A stretch of 64,000 nt of DNA from Caballeronia fortuita (GCF_001544835.2 NZ_FCNX02000001.1:744001-808000), one strand, 5' to 3'; counted from the first letter of the stretch, positions 27,960 to 38,296 are shown. Translations and numbers: made by a program. The notes: generated by a model from the sequence alone, not told the origin.

Positions 27960-28976
27960 ATGCTAGACCCACGTGCACAAACCCTCCTCAAAACGCTGAT
28001 CGAGCGCTACATCGCCGAAGGTCAGCCGGTCGGTTCGCGCACGTTGTCGCGTCATTCCGGCCTCGAACTGAGCCCCGCGACGATCCGCAACGTGATGTCG
28101 GATCTCGAGGAGCTGGGGCTCGTCGCGAGTCCGCATACGTCGGCGGGACGCATTCCCACGCCGCGCGGCTACCGGCTCTTCGTCGACACGATGCTGACTG
28201 TAGAAGCGCCGCAAGACGAGGCCATGACCACCGCGGTCAAGACCCGACTGCAGGGCGAGGAGCCGCAGAAGATCGTCGCGGCGGCGGCGAGCGTGCTGTC
28301 CAATCTGTCTTCGTTCGCGGGCGTCGTGCTCACTCCGCGGCGAAGCCACATGTTCAAGCAGATCGAGTTCATGCGGCTGTCGGACAAGCGCATTCTGCTC
28401 ATCATCGTGACGCCCGAAGGCGACGTGCAGAACCGCATGATGGCCACGCAGCGCGACTATTCGCCTTCGCAACTCGTAGAAGCCTCCAATTACATCAACG
28501 CGCATTTCGCGGGCCTGTCCTTCGACGAAGTACGCCGCCGGCTGCGCGAGGAAATCGACCAGTTGCGCGGCGACATGACCGCGCTCATGCAGGCGGCCGT
28601 GGTCGCGAGCACCGCCGAGACGGACCCCACTGACACCGTGCTGATTTCCGGCGAACGCAACCTGCTCGAAGTGGCGGACCTCTCGTCCGACATGGCGCGG
28701 CTGCGCAAGCTTTTCGATTTGTTCGACCAAAAGACGAGCCTCCTGCAATTGCTGGATGTGTCGAGTCACGCGCAAGGCGTGCAGATCTTCATTGGCGGCG
28801 AGAGCAATCTCGTGCCGATCGAGGAAATGAGCGTCGTGACGGCGCCGTACGAAGTGAACGGGAAGATCGTCGGCACGCTCGGCGTGATCGGCCCGACGCG
28901 CATGGCGTACAACCGTGTCATTCCGATCGTCGATATCACCGCGCGGCTGCTGTCGATGTCGCTCAGTCATCAATGA
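27960..28976 (+). CDS. hrcA: Heat-inducible transcription repressor HrcA
   Basis: HrcA binds CIRCE operators, usually before groESL, and represses them until chaperonin is titrated. The protein is 338 residues with an N-terminal winged helix ([28 protein letters not shown] in parts) and the C-terminal inserted dimerisation/GAF-like region ([23 protein letters not shown]). A -10-like TAAAAT (27948-27953) lies right before the ATG, and TAGAAT (27882-27887) is another candidate. No CIRCE repeat is seen in this promoter or before grpE or dnaK, so its target is presumably elsewhere. Confidence 0.95.
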   Translation: MLDPRAQTLLKTLIERYIAEGQPVGSRTLSRHSGLELSPATIRNVMSDLEELGLVASPHTSAGRIPTPRGYRLFVDTMLTVEAPQDEAMTTAVKTRLQGEEPQKIVAAAASVLSNLSSFAGVVLTPRRSHMFKQIEFMRLSDKRILLIIVTPEGDVQNRMMATQRDYSPSQLVEASNYINAHFAGLSFDEVRRRLREEIDQLRGDMTALMQAAVVASTAETDPTDTVLISGERNLLEVADLSSDMARLRKLFDLFDQKTSLLQLLDVSSHAQGVQIFIGGESNLVPIEEMSVVTAPYEVNGKIVGTLGVIGPTRMAYNRVIPIVDITARLLSMSLSHQ

Positions 28977-29049
28977 CGCCATCCTGACGCGGCACGCAAG
29001 GCGGCGCCACTAGGCCATTCGGCCGATGATGCGCGTTTGCGCCCGCCGC

Positions 29050-29055
29050 TATAAT
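29050..29055 (+). promoter_or_regulatory. -10 box before hemH
   Basis: A perfect TATAAT lies 29 bases before the hemH start codon. No recognisable -35 is present at standard spacing. Confidence 0.45.
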
Positions 29056-29084
29056 GGGTTTCAACTTTCACAGCCGCTTCCCTT

Positions 29085-30152
29085 ATGCGTTTCGACCTCG
29101 AGTTGCCCTCGCAGCCCAGCGCTTCGCATCGCGTCGCGGTGCTGCTGATCAATCTCGGCACGCCGGACGCACCCACGCCTCGGGCGGTGCGCAAGTATCT
29201 GGCGCAGTTTCTGTCCGATCCGCGCGTCGTCGAAATACCTTCGTTTCTGTGGCAGTTCATTCTGCGCGGGCTGATTCTGCCGCTGCGCGGGCGCGCGTCG
29301 GCGAAGAAGTACGCGCAGGTGTGGATGCCGGAAGGCTCGCCGCTGCGCGTGCACACGGAAAAGCAGGTGGAAGGCTTGCGGCGGCTGTTTGCGGCGAACG
29401 ACTATCACGTGATCGTCGACTACGCGATGCGCTACGGCACGCCGGGCATCGGCGCGATGCTCAATCAACTGAAGCTCGAGGGCGCCGACCGCATTCTTTT
29501 GCTGCCGATGTATCCGCAGTATTCGTCGTCCACGACGGCGACCGCTTTCGACGACGCCTTCACCGCGCTCAAACGCGTGCGCAACCAGCCGGAAATCCGC
29601 ACGATCCGCCATTACGCCGATCATCCCGCGTATATCGGCGCGCTTGCGGAGCAGGTGCGCGACTATTGGCGGCATCACGGCCAGCCGGATTTCGCGGCGG
29701 GCGACAAGCTCGTGCTGAGTTTCCACGGCGTGCCGAAGCGCACGATGGACCTGGGCGACCCGTATCACGACCAGTGCCAGTTAACCGGTTCACTGCTCAT
29801 GTCGGCGCTAGGGCTCACGCCGGTCGAGTGCCGCGTGACCTTCCAGTCGCGCTTTGGCCGCGCGGAATGGCTTCAGCCGTACACCGCGCCGACCGTCGCG
29901 GAACTGGGCGCGGGCGGCGTATCGCGCGTGGATGTGTTCTGTCCCGGCTTTACGGCGGATTGCCTGGAGACGATCGAGGAGATCGGCATCGAGGTCCGCG
30001 ACGAATTCCTGAAGGCGGGCGGCAAGCAGTTTCACCGGATCGCGTGTCTGAATTCGTCGCCCGTGTGGATCAAGGCGCTCGGCGAAATCGCCGCGCAGCA
30101 TCTGCAGGGCTGGCCGGTGCAGACCGTGCAGCCGCTCTCCGCGGTGGCCTGA
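29085..30152 (+). CDS. hemH: Ferrochelatase
   Basis: This enzyme inserts ferrous iron into protoporphyrin IX, the last step of protohaem synthesis. The protein is 355 residues. Catalytic His is in [13 protein letters not shown], and the metal-side acidic stretch is [17 protein letters not shown]. The N-terminal [20 protein letters not shown] and [11 protein letters not shown] are typical. It lies between hrcA and hslR, an order well known in Burkholderiales. Haem supply is relevant to the nearby catalase, but no shared regulation is visible. Confidence 0.96.
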   Translation: MRFDLELPSQPSASHRVAVLLINLGTPDAPTPRAVRKYLAQFLSDPRVVEIPSFLWQFILRGLILPLRGRASAKKYAQVWMPEGSPLRVHTEKQVEGLRRLFAANDYHVIVDYAMRYGTPGIGAMLNQLKLEGADRILLLPMYPQYSSSTTATAFDDAFTALKRVRNQPEIRTIRHYADHPAYIGALAEQVRDYWRHHGQPDFAAGDKLVLSFHGVPKRTMDLGDPYHDQCQLTGSLLMSALGLTPVECRVTFQSRFGRAEWLQPYTAPTVAELGAGGVSRVDVFCPGFTADCLETIEEIGIEVRDEFLKAGGKQFHRIACLNSSPVWIKALGEIAAQHLQGWPVQTVQPLSAVA

Positions 30153-30177
30153 GCACGGCTTTTTCAGGCATTCATCG

Positions 30178-30585
30178 ATGAACTACAACATTTCGACGGA
30201 CCCCGACGCGCGTTCGCGCATCGATAAGTGGCTTTGGGCGGCGCGCTTCTTCAAGACGCGTTCGCTCGCGAGCGATGCGGTGGAAAAGGGCCGCGTGAAG
30301 ATCGGCGGGGCGAACGTGAAGCCGTCGAAAGACGTGCGCGTCGGCGATATCGTGGAGATCGACATCGAGCGGCTCGTCTGGCAGGTCGAAGTGCTAGGGA
30401 TATGCGACGTGCGCGGCCCGGCGACGGTCGCGCAGACGCTCTATGCCGAAACCGGCGAAGGCCGTGCGAAACGCATGGCCGAATCCGAACGACGCAAGAA
30501 TTTCCGCGAGCCCGCAGCGGAACTGCAGGGCAGGCCGACGAAGCGCGACCGGCGCACTATCGACAAATTTTCTCGTTCGGATTGA
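30178..30585 (+). CDS. hslR: Heat-shock protein Hsp15, S4-domain RNA-binding protein
   Basis: Hsp15 binds free 50S subunits carrying stalled nascent chains and recycles them after heat shock. The protein is 135 residues. The S4 domain begins RIDKWLWAARFFKTRSLASDAVEKGRV in parts and continues KPSKDVRVGDIVEIDI. The basic C-terminal tail (KRMAESERRKNFREP, GRPTKRDRRTID) is typical. It is 25 bases after hemH and probably in the same transcript. Its last 29 bases overlap a small gene on the opposite strand. Confidence 0.92.
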   Translation: MNYNISTDPDARSRIDKWLWAARFFKTRSLASDAVEKGRVKIGGANVKPSKDVRVGDIVEIDIERLVWQVEVLGICDVRGPATVAQTLYAETGEGRAKRMAESERRKNFREPAAELQGRPTKRDRRTIDKFSRSD

Positions 30586-30718
30586 AGTAGCTTTCGATGG
30601 TCGCGTGGACGCCGCCGTACTCCGTGGTACGGTCGGTCACGACGCCGGACATGCAGATGGTGGTCGTTCCCGCGACGAGTACCAGGGCGACCACCGCGAT
30701 AGCAAAGGTCAGTTTCAT
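30557..30718 (-). CDS. Small predicted exported protein (53 aa)
   Basis: The frame encodes 53 residues with a clear signal-peptide-like N-terminus (MKLTFAIAVVALVLVAGTTT) and a short polar mature part with two cysteines, ending FNPNEKICR. A GGGGG purine tract lies about 5 bases upstream of ATG. The 3' end overlaps the convergent hslR gene by 29 bases. No family is recognised. The signal-peptide architecture and codon pattern make it a believable small gene; it could also be membrane-anchored. Confidence 0.5.
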   Translation of the reverse strand: MKLTFAIAVVALVLVAGTTTICMSGVVTDRTTEYGGVHATIESYFNPNEKICR

Positions 30719-31078
30719 GGTACCCCCGGAAAACGGGTTGTCCGGTCAGTAGACGGCCGGTTCAGGAAACGGGCAAGGGCTGAAAGCGGTTCGAAGCATT
30801 TCGTAGGATTAGGGTAAACGTGCTTCCTGAAGTGCTTTTTCGAAGTGTAGGCGACTCAGGGGTTTCCCTCAATCTTAAAATCGCGCGGCGCGGCCTGTTG
30901 TGTACTGTCGGCCATATTCGCGCCATCGGTTGCCGAAATCTGGCCGAAAAAATCGGCTCGGAGGCTTGAAAACGCCTCTGACGCCCCAATTTCCGCCGCT
31001 AGTGCGAAAAACGCAGCCGGACTGAAGTGTCTGGCCGCTTTCGCAGCCGATTCAACTTACAGCAATACATTCAGCGAC
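30719..31078 (+). other. Intergenic region before grpE
   Basis: These 360 bases contain no larger gene. Notable items are three GAAGTG copies (two near 30830-30850, one near 31024), a small GCCGA/TCGGC hairpin near 30945-30960, and the heat-shock promoter listed separately. The promoter of the small minus-strand gene must also lie here. Confidence 0.5.
30965..30992 (+). promoter_or_regulatory. Sigma-32 heat-shock promoter for grpE
   Basis: CTTGAA (30965-30970) and CCCCAATTT (30984-30992) are separated by 13 bases. This closely matches the sigma-32 consensus CTTGAA and CCCCATnT. It lies about 90 bases before the grpE start. Confidence 0.82.
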
Positions 31079-31681
31079 ATGGAAAACACGCAAGAGAATC
31101 CAGCGAGCCAGAACCCGACGCCCGCCGAAGATAACGCGCGCCAGTCCGCAGACACGGTCAACGCGGCCGCTCAGGCGCCTCAAGGCGCTCCCGCCGATGC
31201 GCCCGCCGCACAACAGGCCGCGCCGAACGAGGCAGAAGCCGCGCTTGCCGAAGCGCAGGCCACCATCGCCACTCTGAAAGAAGAATTCCTGCGCGCCAAG
31301 GCCGAAACGGAAAACGTGCGCCGCCGCAGTCAGGAAGACGTCGCGAAGGCGCACAAGTTCGCCATCGAGAATTTTGCCGAGAACCTGCTGCCCGTGCTCG
31401 ATAGCCTCGAAGCCGCGCTCGCCGATCAGTCCTCGGATCTGACCAAAGTGCGCGAGGGCGTCGAACTGACGCTGCGCCAACTGACCGGCGCGCTCGAAAA
31501 GGGCCGCGTGATCGCGGTGAATCCGGTCGGAGAAAAATTCGATCCGCATCGCCATCAGGCCATCTCGATGGTCCCGGCCGAGCAGGATCCGAACACCGTC
31601 GTCAGCGTGCTGCAAAAAGGTTACGTGATCGCCGACCGCGTGCTGCGCCCGGCGCTCGTGACCGTCGCCGCGCCGAAGTGA
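31079..31681 (+). CDS. grpE: GrpE nucleotide-exchange factor of DnaK
   Basis: GrpE releases ADP from DnaK. The protein is 200 residues with a long Ala/Gln/Pro-rich disordered N-terminus (to about residue 55), a coiled-coil helix ([22 protein letters not shown] in parts) and the C-terminal beta domain ([37 protein letters not shown]). It is preceded by a sigma-32 promoter and followed by dnaK. Confidence 0.96.
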   Translation: MENTQENPASQNPTPAEDNARQSADTVNAAAQAPQGAPADAPAAQQAAPNEAEAALAEAQATIATLKEEFLRAKAETENVRRRSQEDVAKAHKFAIENFAENLLPVLDSLEAALADQSSDLTKVREGVELTLRQLTGALEKGRVIAVNPVGEKFDPHRHQAISMVPAEQDPNTVVSVLQKGYVIADRVLRPALVTVAAPK

Positions 31682-31744
31682 CGCGTTTCACCGCTCGCGT
31701 ACGCGGGGCGCAAGAAAAGTTATAGACCGCATCGCTTGCAGGGT

Positions 31745-31770
31745 CTTGAAATTGAAACTGGCGCTCTCAT
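31745..31770 (+). promoter_or_regulatory. Second sigma-32-like promoter, before dnaK
   Basis: CTTGAA (31745-31750) is followed after 14 bases by TCTCAT (31765-31770), a 4-of-6 match to the sigma-32 -10 CCCCAT. It lies about 90 bases before dnaK and would let dnaK be expressed independently of grpE. Confidence 0.6.
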
Positions 31771-31858
31771 CTTGCGTACAGGTATGAATTTTGGGCGTTC
31801 GGCCCGGCAAATTGGCCACCGCGACGCCACTGCGATCAAAGCTAGGAGAGTATAAAAA

Positions 31859-33814
31859 ATGGGCAAAATCATCGGTATCGACCTCGGCACCACGAACTCG
31901 TGCGTGGCGCTGATGGAAGGCAATCAGGTCAAGGTCATCGAGAACTCGGAAGGCGCGCGCACCACGCCGTCGATCATCGCGTACATGGATGACAACGAGA
32001 TCCTCGTCGGCGCGCCTGCCAAGCGCCAGTCGGTCACCAATCCGAAGAACACGCTGTACGCGGTCAAGCGCCTGATCGGCCGCCGCTTCGACGAAAAGGA
32101 AGTGCAGAAGGACATCAACCTGATGCCCTACAAGATCGTCAAGCACGACAACGGCGACGCATGGGTGGAAGCGCACGGCAAGAATCTCGCGCCGTCGCAA
32201 GTCTCGGCCGAAGTGCTGCGCAAGATGAAGAAGACCGCTGAAGATTACCTCGGCGAGCCGGTGACGGAAGCCGTCATCACGGTTCCCGCGTACTTCAACG
32301 ACAGCCAGCGTCAGGCAACGAAAGACGCCGGCCGCATCGCCGGTCTGGAAGTGAAGCGCATCATCAACGAGCCGACGGCGGCCGCGCTCGCGTTCGGTCT
32401 CGACAAGGCCGAAAAGGGCGACCGCAAGATCGCCGTGTTCGACCTGGGCGGCGGCACGTTCGACATCTCGATCATCGAAATCGCGGACGTCGACGGCGAA
32501 ATGCAGTTCGAAGTGCTGTCGACCAACGGCGACACGTTCCTGGGCGGTGAAGACTTCGACCAGCGCATCATCGATTACATCATCGGCGAATTCAAGAAGG
32601 AGCAGGGCGTCGACCTCTCGAAGGACGTGCTCGCGCTGCAACGCCTGAAGGAAGCCGCTGAAAAGGCGAAGATCGAACTGTCGTCGACGGCTCAGACCGA
32701 CATCAACCTGCCGTACATCACGGCTGACGCCTCGGGTCCGAAGCACTTGAACCTCAAGTTCACGCGTGCCAAGCTCGAAGCGCTCGTCGAAGAGCTGATC
32801 GAGCGCACGATCGAACCGTGCCGCATCGCGATCAAGGACGCGGGCGTGAAGGTCGGCGAAATCGACGACGTGATTCTCGTCGGCGGCATGACGCGTATGC
32901 CGAAGGTGCAGGAGAAGGTGAAGGAGTTCTTCGGCAAGGATCCGCGCCGTGACGTGAACCCGGACGAAGCCGTGGCCGTGGGCGCCGCGATTCAAGGCCA
33001 GGTCTTGTCGGGCGACCGCAAGGACGTTCTGCTGCTCGACGTGACGCCTCTGTCGCTCGGCATCGAGACGCTCGGCGGCGTGATGACGAAGATGATCAAC
33101 AAGAACACGACGATCCCGACGAAGCACTCGCAAGTGTATTCGACGGCCGATGACAACCAGGGCGCCGTGACGATCAAGGTGTTCCAGGGCGAGCGTGAAA
33201 TGGCCGTGGGCAACAAGTTGCTCGGCGAGTTCAACCTCGAAGGCATTCCGCCCGCACCGCGCGGCACGCCGCAGATCGAAGTGACCTTCGACATCGACGC
33301 GAACGGCATTCTGCACGTCGGCGCGAAGGACAAGGCGACTGGCAAGGAAAACAAGATCACCATCAAGGCGAATTCGGGTCTGACGGACGCGGAGATCGAC
33401 AAGATGGTGAAGGACGCCGAAGCCAACGCCGAGGAAGATCACAAGCTGCGCGAGTTGGCCGACGCACGCAACCAGGGCGACGCGCTGGTGCACAGCACGA
33501 AGAAGGCGCTGGGCGAGTACGGCGACAAGGTCGACGCTTCGGAAAAGGAAAAGATCGAAGCGGCGCTGAAGGACCTCGAAGACGCGCTGAAGAGCAGCGC
33601 GAGCGACAAGGCGACGATCGAAGCGAAGGTCGAAGCGCTGGCGCAAGCCTCGCAAAAGCTCGGCGAGAAGATGTACGCCGACATGCAGGCGCAGCAAGGC
33701 GCGGCTAACGCGGCTGCCGGTGCGGCGGGCGCGGGCGCTTCGGCGGATGCGGGCGCGAGCCAGCAGCACGACGATGTCGTCGACGCCGACTTCAAGGAAG
33801 TGAAGAAGGACTGA
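31859..33814 (+). CDS. dnaK: Hsp70 chaperone DnaK
   Basis: The protein is 651 residues. The ATPase domain starts [18 protein letters not shown], with later [13 protein letters not shown] and [13 protein letters not shown]. The substrate-binding domain includes [20 protein letters not shown]. The C-terminal lid ends in a Gly/Ala-rich linker and the EEVD-like tail [10 protein letters not shown] typical of bacterial DnaK. It works with GrpE and DnaJ encoded on either side. The ATG follows AGGAGAG closely. Confidence 0.98.
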   Translation: MGKIIGIDLGTTNSCVALMEGNQVKVIENSEGARTTPSIIAYMDDNEILVGAPAKRQSVTNPKNTLYAVKRLIGRRFDEKEVQKDINLMPYKIVKHDNGDAWVEAHGKNLAPSQVSAEVLRKMKKTAEDYLGEPVTEAVITVPAYFNDSQRQATKDAGRIAGLEVKRIINEPTAAALAFGLDKAEKGDRKIAVFDLGGGTFDISIIEIADVDGEMQFEVLSTNGDTFLGGEDFDQRIIDYIIGEFKKEQGVDLSKDVLALQRLKEAAEKAKIELSSTAQTDINLPYITADASGPKHLNLKFTRAKLEALVEELIERTIEPCRIAIKDAGVKVGEIDDVILVGGMTRMPKVQEKVKEFFGKDPRRDVNPDEAVAVGAAIQGQVLSGDRKDVLLLDVTPLSLGIETLGGVMTKMINKNTTIPTKHSQVYSTADDNQGAVTIKVFQGEREMAVGNKLLGEFNLEGIPPAPRGTPQIEVTFDIDANGILHVGAKDKATGKENKITIKANSGLTDAEIDKMVKDAEANAEEDHKLRELADARNQGDALVHSTKKALGEYGDKVDASEKEKIEAALKDLEDALKSSASDKATIEAKVEALAQASQKLGEKMYADMQAQQGAANAAAGAAGAGASADAGASQQHDDVVDADFKEVKKD

Positions 33815-33824
33815 TGCCGGACCG

Positions 33825-33856
33825 GGCGCGTGAGTGGCGACATTCACGCGCCTTTT
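33825..33856 (+). terminator. Terminator-like hairpin after dnaK
   Basis: GGCGCGTGA (33825-33833) pairs with TCACGCGCC (33844-33852), followed by TTTT. It lies 10 bases beyond the dnaK stop and could reduce read-through into dnaJ. Confidence 0.8.
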
Positions 33857-33893
33857 CGGTGGTGTCACCGGGACGCGTTGGCGTCTGACGTGG

Positions 33894-33949
33894 AACGCGC
33901 CTGGCGAGCCTTTTCGGCTCTCCGGGCACGTTGTTTTTAGAGGCGCGTT
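33894..33949 (+). repeat. Nested inverted repeats between dnaK and dnaJ
   Basis: AACGCGCCT (33894-33902) and AGGCGCGTT (33941-33949) form a 9-bp outer stem. Inside, GAGCC (33906-33910) and GGCTC (33916-33920) form an inner hairpin with loop TTTTC. A further pair GCGGGT/ACCCGC (33980-33985, 33996-34001) follows. These may structure the dnaJ leader RNA or act as processing signals. Confidence 0.6.
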
Positions 33950-34050
33950 GCATCAGGCGAGGCGCAAAAAGTTTTACGCGCGGGTGACAATCGATACCCG
34001 CAGCATCTGACAGGAACCGTCGCGCTCAAGCGCGGCGGCATCGAACCGAC

Positions 34051-35187
34051 ATGGCGAAACGGGATTACTACGACGTTCTGGGCGTCGCGAAAAACGCGAG
34101 CGACGACGAGATCAAGAAGGCGTATCGCAAGCTCGCGATGAAGTATCACCCTGACCGCAATCCGGACAACAAGAAGGCCGAAGAGAGTTTCAAGGAGGCG
34201 AAGGAAGCCTACGAAATGCTCTCCGACCAGCAGAAGCGCGCCGCGTACGACCAGTACGGCCACGCGGGCGTCGATCCGAACATGGCGGGCGCGGGCGCGC
34301 AAGGTTTCGGCGGTTTCGCCGATGCCTTCGGCGACATCTTCGGCGACATCTTCGGACAGGCGGCGGGCGCCGGCGGCGCGCGCGGCCGCAGCGGACCGCA
34401 GGTGTACCGCGGCGCTGATCTGCGCTACAGCATGGAGATCACGCTGGAGCAGGCGGCGCACGGCTACGACACGCAAATCCGCGTACCGAGCTGGGTGAAC
34501 TGCAACGTGTGTCACGGCTCGGGCGCGAAGCCCGGCACGAAGCCCGAAACCTGCCCGACCTGTCACGGTCAGGGTCAGGTGCGTATGTCGCAGGGATTTT
34601 TCAGCATCCAGCAGACGTGCCCGAAGTGTCACGGGAGCGGCAGCTACATCCCCGATCCGTGCGCGAACTGCCACGGCGCGGGCAAGGTGAAGGAAACGAA
34701 GACGCTGGAAGTGAAGATCCCGGCCGGCATCGACGACGGCATGCGTATCCGCTCGGCGGGCAACGGCGAGCCGGGCATCAACGGCGGGCCGGCGGGCGAC
34801 TTGTACGTGGAAATCCACATCAAGCAGCATTCGGTGTTCGAGCGCGACGGCGACGACCTGCATTGCCAGATGCCGATTCCGTTCACCACGGCGGCATTGG
34901 GCGGCGAGATCGAAGTGCCCACGCTCGCGGGCCGCGCGAGCTTCACGGTGCCCGAAGGCACGCAGTCGGGCAAGACGTTCCGGTTGCGCGGCAAGGGCAT
35001 CAAGGGCTTGCGTTCCAGCATCGCCGGAGATTTGTACGTGCACGTGCAGGTCGAAACGCCGGTCAAGCTCACCGACCAGCAGCGCGATCTGCTCAAGCAG
35101 TTCGAAAAGTCGCTCGAGCAGGGCGGCGCGCGGCATAGTCCGCAAAGCAAAAGCTGGTTCGACCGGGTGAAGAGCTTTTTCGACTGA
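34051..35187 (+). CDS. dnaJ: Hsp40 co-chaperone DnaJ
   Basis: DnaJ stimulates the DnaK ATPase and delivers clients. The protein is 378 residues. The J-domain has the HPD motif in [16 protein letters not shown], followed by a Gly/Phe-rich linker ([19 protein letters not shown]). Four CxxCxGxG zinc motifs follow ([32 protein letters not shown]), then the C-terminal substrate domains. It is separated from dnaK by 236 bases with a terminator and other hairpins, so expression may be partly uncoupled. Confidence 0.97.
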   Translation: MAKRDYYDVLGVAKNASDDEIKKAYRKLAMKYHPDRNPDNKKAEESFKEAKEAYEMLSDQQKRAAYDQYGHAGVDPNMAGAGAQGFGGFADAFGDIFGDIFGQAAGAGGARGRSGPQVYRGADLRYSMEITLEQAAHGYDTQIRVPSWVNCNVCHGSGAKPGTKPETCPTCHGQGQVRMSQGFFSIQQTCPKCHGSGSYIPDPCANCHGAGKVKETKTLEVKIPAGIDDGMRIRSAGNGEPGINGGPAGDLYVEIHIKQHSVFERDGDDLHCQMPIPFTTAALGGEIEVPTLAGRASFTVPEGTQSGKTFRLRGKGIKGLRSSIAGDLYVHVQVETPVKLTDQQRDLLKQFEKSLEQGGARHSPQSKSWFDRVKSFFD

Positions 35188-35227
35188 TGCGACTGATGCA
35201 GTCGAGCGCGTGGTACGTCGTGCGGGC

Positions 35228-37012
35228 ATGACGATGAAAACCGAAGAGCGCGGCGCGGTATTCGCGCTGCTCGACGATTGCGATGCGACCGCCGAAAGGC
35301 GGTCGAGTCGTTTGTACGCGGACTTCGCGCACGAACGCGTGTGCGTGGACGCGCGCGAGCTCGATGCCGTCTGCGCCGGCATCGAGCGCGATCTGCATAG
35401 CGGTCTGCACGCGCTCGTCGTCGCAGATTACGAGTTCGGGCGCAACCTCCAGTTCGGCCACATCGGACGCGGCGACGATCACGCTTTTCGCGTGCTGATG
35501 TTCCGCTCGTGCACGCGGCTGTCGCGCGACGAAGCAAGCGCCTGGCTCGCCGATGACGAAACGGCGGGCGTCGCGGGCATCGAACCGAGCGTCACGCGCG
35601 ACGAATTCGACCGGGCCATCGCGACGATTCAGGAAGCGTTGAAGGCGGGCGAGTCGTATCAGATCAACTACACGTATCGGCTGAACTTCGATGTATTCGG
35701 CGCGCCGCTCGCGCTGTACCGTCGATTGCGGGAACGGCAGGCCGTGCATTACGGCGCGTTCATTGCGATGCCGGATGGCAGGTCGGTCGTGTCGTGCTCT
35801 CCGGAATTGTTCGTCGAGAAGCGTGGCGATCTGTTGCGCGCGCGGCCGATGAAAGGCACCGCGCCCCGCGACGCCGATCCCGAGTCGTTGCGCCTCGACC
35901 CGAAGAACCGCGCCGAGAACGTGATGATCGTCGACTTGTTGCGCAACGACATGTCGCGCGTGGCGGTCACGGGTTCGGTGAACGTGCCCGCGCTGTTTTC
36001 GGTCGAGCCGTATGCGTCGGTTTGGCAGATGACGTCGACCATCGAGGCGCGCGTCGTTCCCGGCACGCCGTTCGCGGACATCGTGCGCGCGCTCTTTCCG
36101 TGCGGCTCGATCACCGGCGCGCCGAAGTACCGGACGATGCAGCTCATCGACGAAATCGAGACCACGCCGCGCGGCCTCTATACCGGCGCGATCGGCTGGC
36201 TCGATGCGAGCGGCGACTTCTGCATGTCGGTGGCGATTCGCACGCTCGTCATCGATGCGGCCGCGCGGCGCGGCGTGCTCGGCATCGGCGCGGGTATCGT
36301 GCTCGATAGCGTCGCCGCCGACGAATACGAGGAATGTCTGTTGAAAGCGCGTTTTCTGACGGGCGCGGACCCGGGCCTGGAACTCTTCGAGACGACGTAC
36401 GCAACGCGCGATAACGGCATTCGGCATTACGCGCGTCACGTCGCGCGGCTGAAGGGCAGTGCCGCGTATCTCGGTTTCCTGTTCGACGAAGCATCCTTGA
36501 GCGAACGAGTCGCGGAACATGTCGCGGGCTTCGAACGCGAGAAGCCGTATCGGATGCGTGTCGCGCTGGACAAGGGTGGGCGCATCGCGATCACGAGCGC
36601 GCCGCTTGCGCCGTTGGCATCGGATACGGTGGACGTCATGCTGGCACCGGACCGAGGATTCGCGCCGCAGATTTCCGCCGATCCGCTTCTCAGGCACAAG
36701 ACGACGCGCCGCGCCGACTACGACCGCGCGTGGAAAACCGCCGAAGCCGAAGGCGCATTCGATATGTTGTTCGTGAACGAACGCGGAGAGTTGACTGAGG
36801 GCGGCCGTTCCAGCGTCTTCGTGAAGCTCGATGGCGAATGGTTCACGCCGCCCATCGACGCCGGCGTGCTGCCCGGCGTGATGCGCGCGGTGTTGATCGA
36901 CGAACTCGGCGCGCGTGAACGCACGCTCACGCCGAATGACCTCGATCACGCGCAGGACTTGCTCATCAGCAACGCGCTGCGCGGCGCGGTCAAGGCGCGC
37001 CTCAAGCGTTAA
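35228..37012 (+). CDS. pabB: Fused aminodeoxychorismate synthase component I and 4-amino-4-deoxychorismate lyase (PabBC)
   Basis: The gene makes p-aminobenzoate for folate from chorismate. The 594-residue protein has an N-terminal chorismate-binding domain (about 95-375) with ARPMKGTAPR, KNRAENVMIVDLLRNDMSR and LFPCGSITGAPKYRTM. A C-terminal PLP class IV domain (about 385-594) has LFETTYATRDNGI, HKTTRRADYDRAW with the likely PLP lysine, and FVNERGELTEGGRSSVFV. PMKGT holds the lysine of component I enzymes. The glutaminase PabA is not in the window. The ATG at 35228 is preferred over GTG 35210, but neither has a good ribosome-binding site. It ends 7 bases before dgoD on the other strand. Confidence 0.93.
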   Translation: MTMKTEERGAVFALLDDCDATAERRSSRLYADFAHERVCVDARELDAVCAGIERDLHSGLHALVVADYEFGRNLQFGHIGRGDDHAFRVLMFRSCTRLSRDEASAWLADDETAGVAGIEPSVTRDEFDRAIATIQEALKAGESYQINYTYRLNFDVFGAPLALYRRLRERQAVHYGAFIAMPDGRSVVSCSPELFVEKRGDLLRARPMKGTAPRDADPESLRLDPKNRAENVMIVDLLRNDMSRVAVTGSVNVPALFSVEPYASVWQMTSTIEARVVPGTPFADIVRALFPCGSITGAPKYRTMQLIDEIETTPRGLYTGAIGWLDASGDFCMSVAIRTLVIDAAARRGVLGIGAGIVLDSVAADEYEECLLKARFLTGADPGLELFETTYATRDNGIRHYARHVARLKGSAAYLGFLFDEASLSERVAEHVAGFEREKPYRMRVALDKGGRIAITSAPLAPLASDTVDVMLAPDRGFAPQISADPLLRHKTTRRADYDRAWKTAEAEGAFDMLFVNERGELTEGGRSSVFVKLDGEWFTPPIDAGVLPGVMRAVLIDELGARERTLTPNDLDHAQDLLISNALRGAVKARLKR

Positions 37013-37019
37013 GCCGCAA

Positions 37020-38168
37020 TCACCACTCGGCCACGCTGCCATCCGCGTGACGCCACACCGGATTGCGCCACCGATGGCCGATCTTCGCCATCTCGCGCAC
37101 CTTCTCCTCGTTCACTTCGATACCCAGGCCCGGTCCTTGAGGGATCGACACCATGCCGTCGTCGTACTTGAAGACTTCCGGGTTCTTGATGTAATCGAGC
37201 AGGTCGTTGCCCTTGTTGTAGTGAATGCCCAGGCTCTGTTCCTGGATGAACGCGTTGTAGCTCACGGCATCGATCTGCAGGCAGGTGGCGAGCGCGATCG
37301 GACCGAGCGGGCAATGCAGCGCGAGCGCGACATCGTAGGCTTCGGCCATCGTCGCGATCTTGCGGCATTCGGTGAGGCCGCCCGCATGCGATGCGTCCGG
37401 CTGAATGATATCGACGTAACCGCCCGCGAGAATGTGCTTGAAGTCCCAGCGCGAGTAGAGCCGTTCTCCGAGTGCGATCGGCGTGCTCGTCTGGTTGACG
37501 ATATCGCGCAGCGCCTCGACGTTCTCCGACAGCACCGGCTCTTCGATGAACATCAGCTTGAACGGATCGAGTTCCTTCGCGAGCACTTTCGCCATCGGCT
37601 TGTGCACGCGTCCGTGAAAGTCGACGCCGATGCCCACGTTCGGCCCGACCGCCTCGCGCACCGCGCGCACGTTGTCGATCACGCCTTGCACCTTGTCGAA
37701 GGTATCGATGATCTGCAGCTCTTCCGAGCCGTTCATCTTCACCGCCTTGAACCCGCGTTCGACCACGGCGCGCGCGTTGTTCGCGACATCGCTCGGCCGG
37801 TCGCCGCCGATCCACGAATACACCTTGATCTTGTCGCGGACCTGGCCGCCGAGCAGCGCGTGCACCGGCACGCCGTGATGCTTGCCGAGAATGTCCCACA
37901 ACGCCTGGTCGACGCCCGCGATCGCGCTCATGCCGATAGGACCGCCGCGGTAGAAGCCGGCTCGGTACATGACCTGCCACAAGTCTTCGATATGACGCGG
38001 GTCCTTGCCGACGAGATAGTCGGCGAGCTCGTCGACAGCGGCGGCGACGGTATGCGCGCGGCCCTCGACGACCGGCTCGCCCCAACCGGTGATGCCCTCG
38101 TCGGTTTCGATTTTGAGGAAGCACCAGCGCGGCGGAACGACGAACGTTTCGAGTTTCGTGATTTTCAT
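37020..38168 (-). CDS. dgoD: D-galactonate dehydratase
   Basis: This is an enolase-superfamily enzyme that converts D-galactonate to 2-dehydro-3-deoxygalactonate. The protein is 382 residues. Metal ligands are in [12 protein letters not shown] (Asp), FIEEPVL (Glu) and [12 protein letters not shown] (Glu); catalytic His residues are in the first block and in [16 protein letters not shown]. The sequence is close to the well-characterised enterobacterial DgoD. It is divergent from a GntR-family regulator that probably controls it. The rest of the galactonate pathway is not in this window. Confidence 0.94.
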   Translation of the reverse strand: MKITKLETFVVPPRWCFLKIETDEGITGWGEPVVEGRAHTVAAAVDELADYLVGKDPRHIEDLWQVMYRAGFYRGGPIGMSAIAGVDQALWDILGKHHGVPVHALLGGQVRDKIKVYSWIGGDRPSDVANNARAVVERGFKAVKMNGSEELQIIDTFDKVQGVIDNVRAVREAVGPNVGIGVDFHGRVHKPMAKVLAKELDPFKLMFIEEPVLSENVEALRDIVNQTSTPIALGERLYSRWDFKHILAGGYVDIIQPDASHAGGLTECRKIATMAEAYDVALALHCPLGPIALATCLQIDAVSYNAFIQEQSLGIHYNKGNDLLDYIKNPEVFKYDDGMVSIPQGPGLGIEVNEEKVREMAKIGHRWRNPVWRHADGSVAEW

Positions 38169-38223
38169 TGAGCGTCTCCTGAAGGGTTTTATATAGTAGC
38201 AAAAAGCGGCTCTTTAGACATAT

Positions 38224-38234
38224 TAATAGTATTA
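38224..38234 (+). promoter_or_regulatory. Candidate operator between dgoD and the GntR gene
   Basis: TAATAGTATTA is a perfect 11-base palindrome (5 + 1 + 5) in the AT-rich divergent promoter region. It is a plausible site for the adjacent FadR-type regulator, but a match to a known family operator was not found. Confidence 0.35.
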
Positions 38235-38296
38235 TTCAAGCGCACGCAGCGTTGCGAATTTTCAGACAAATCGCCGATAATCCTGCTCGCAAACTG

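Noticed and set aside
30719..31858. CIRCE operator for HrcA before grpE or dnaK
   Set aside because: No TTAGCACTC-N9-GAGTGCTAA-like repeat was found; the sigma-32 boxes explain heat control.
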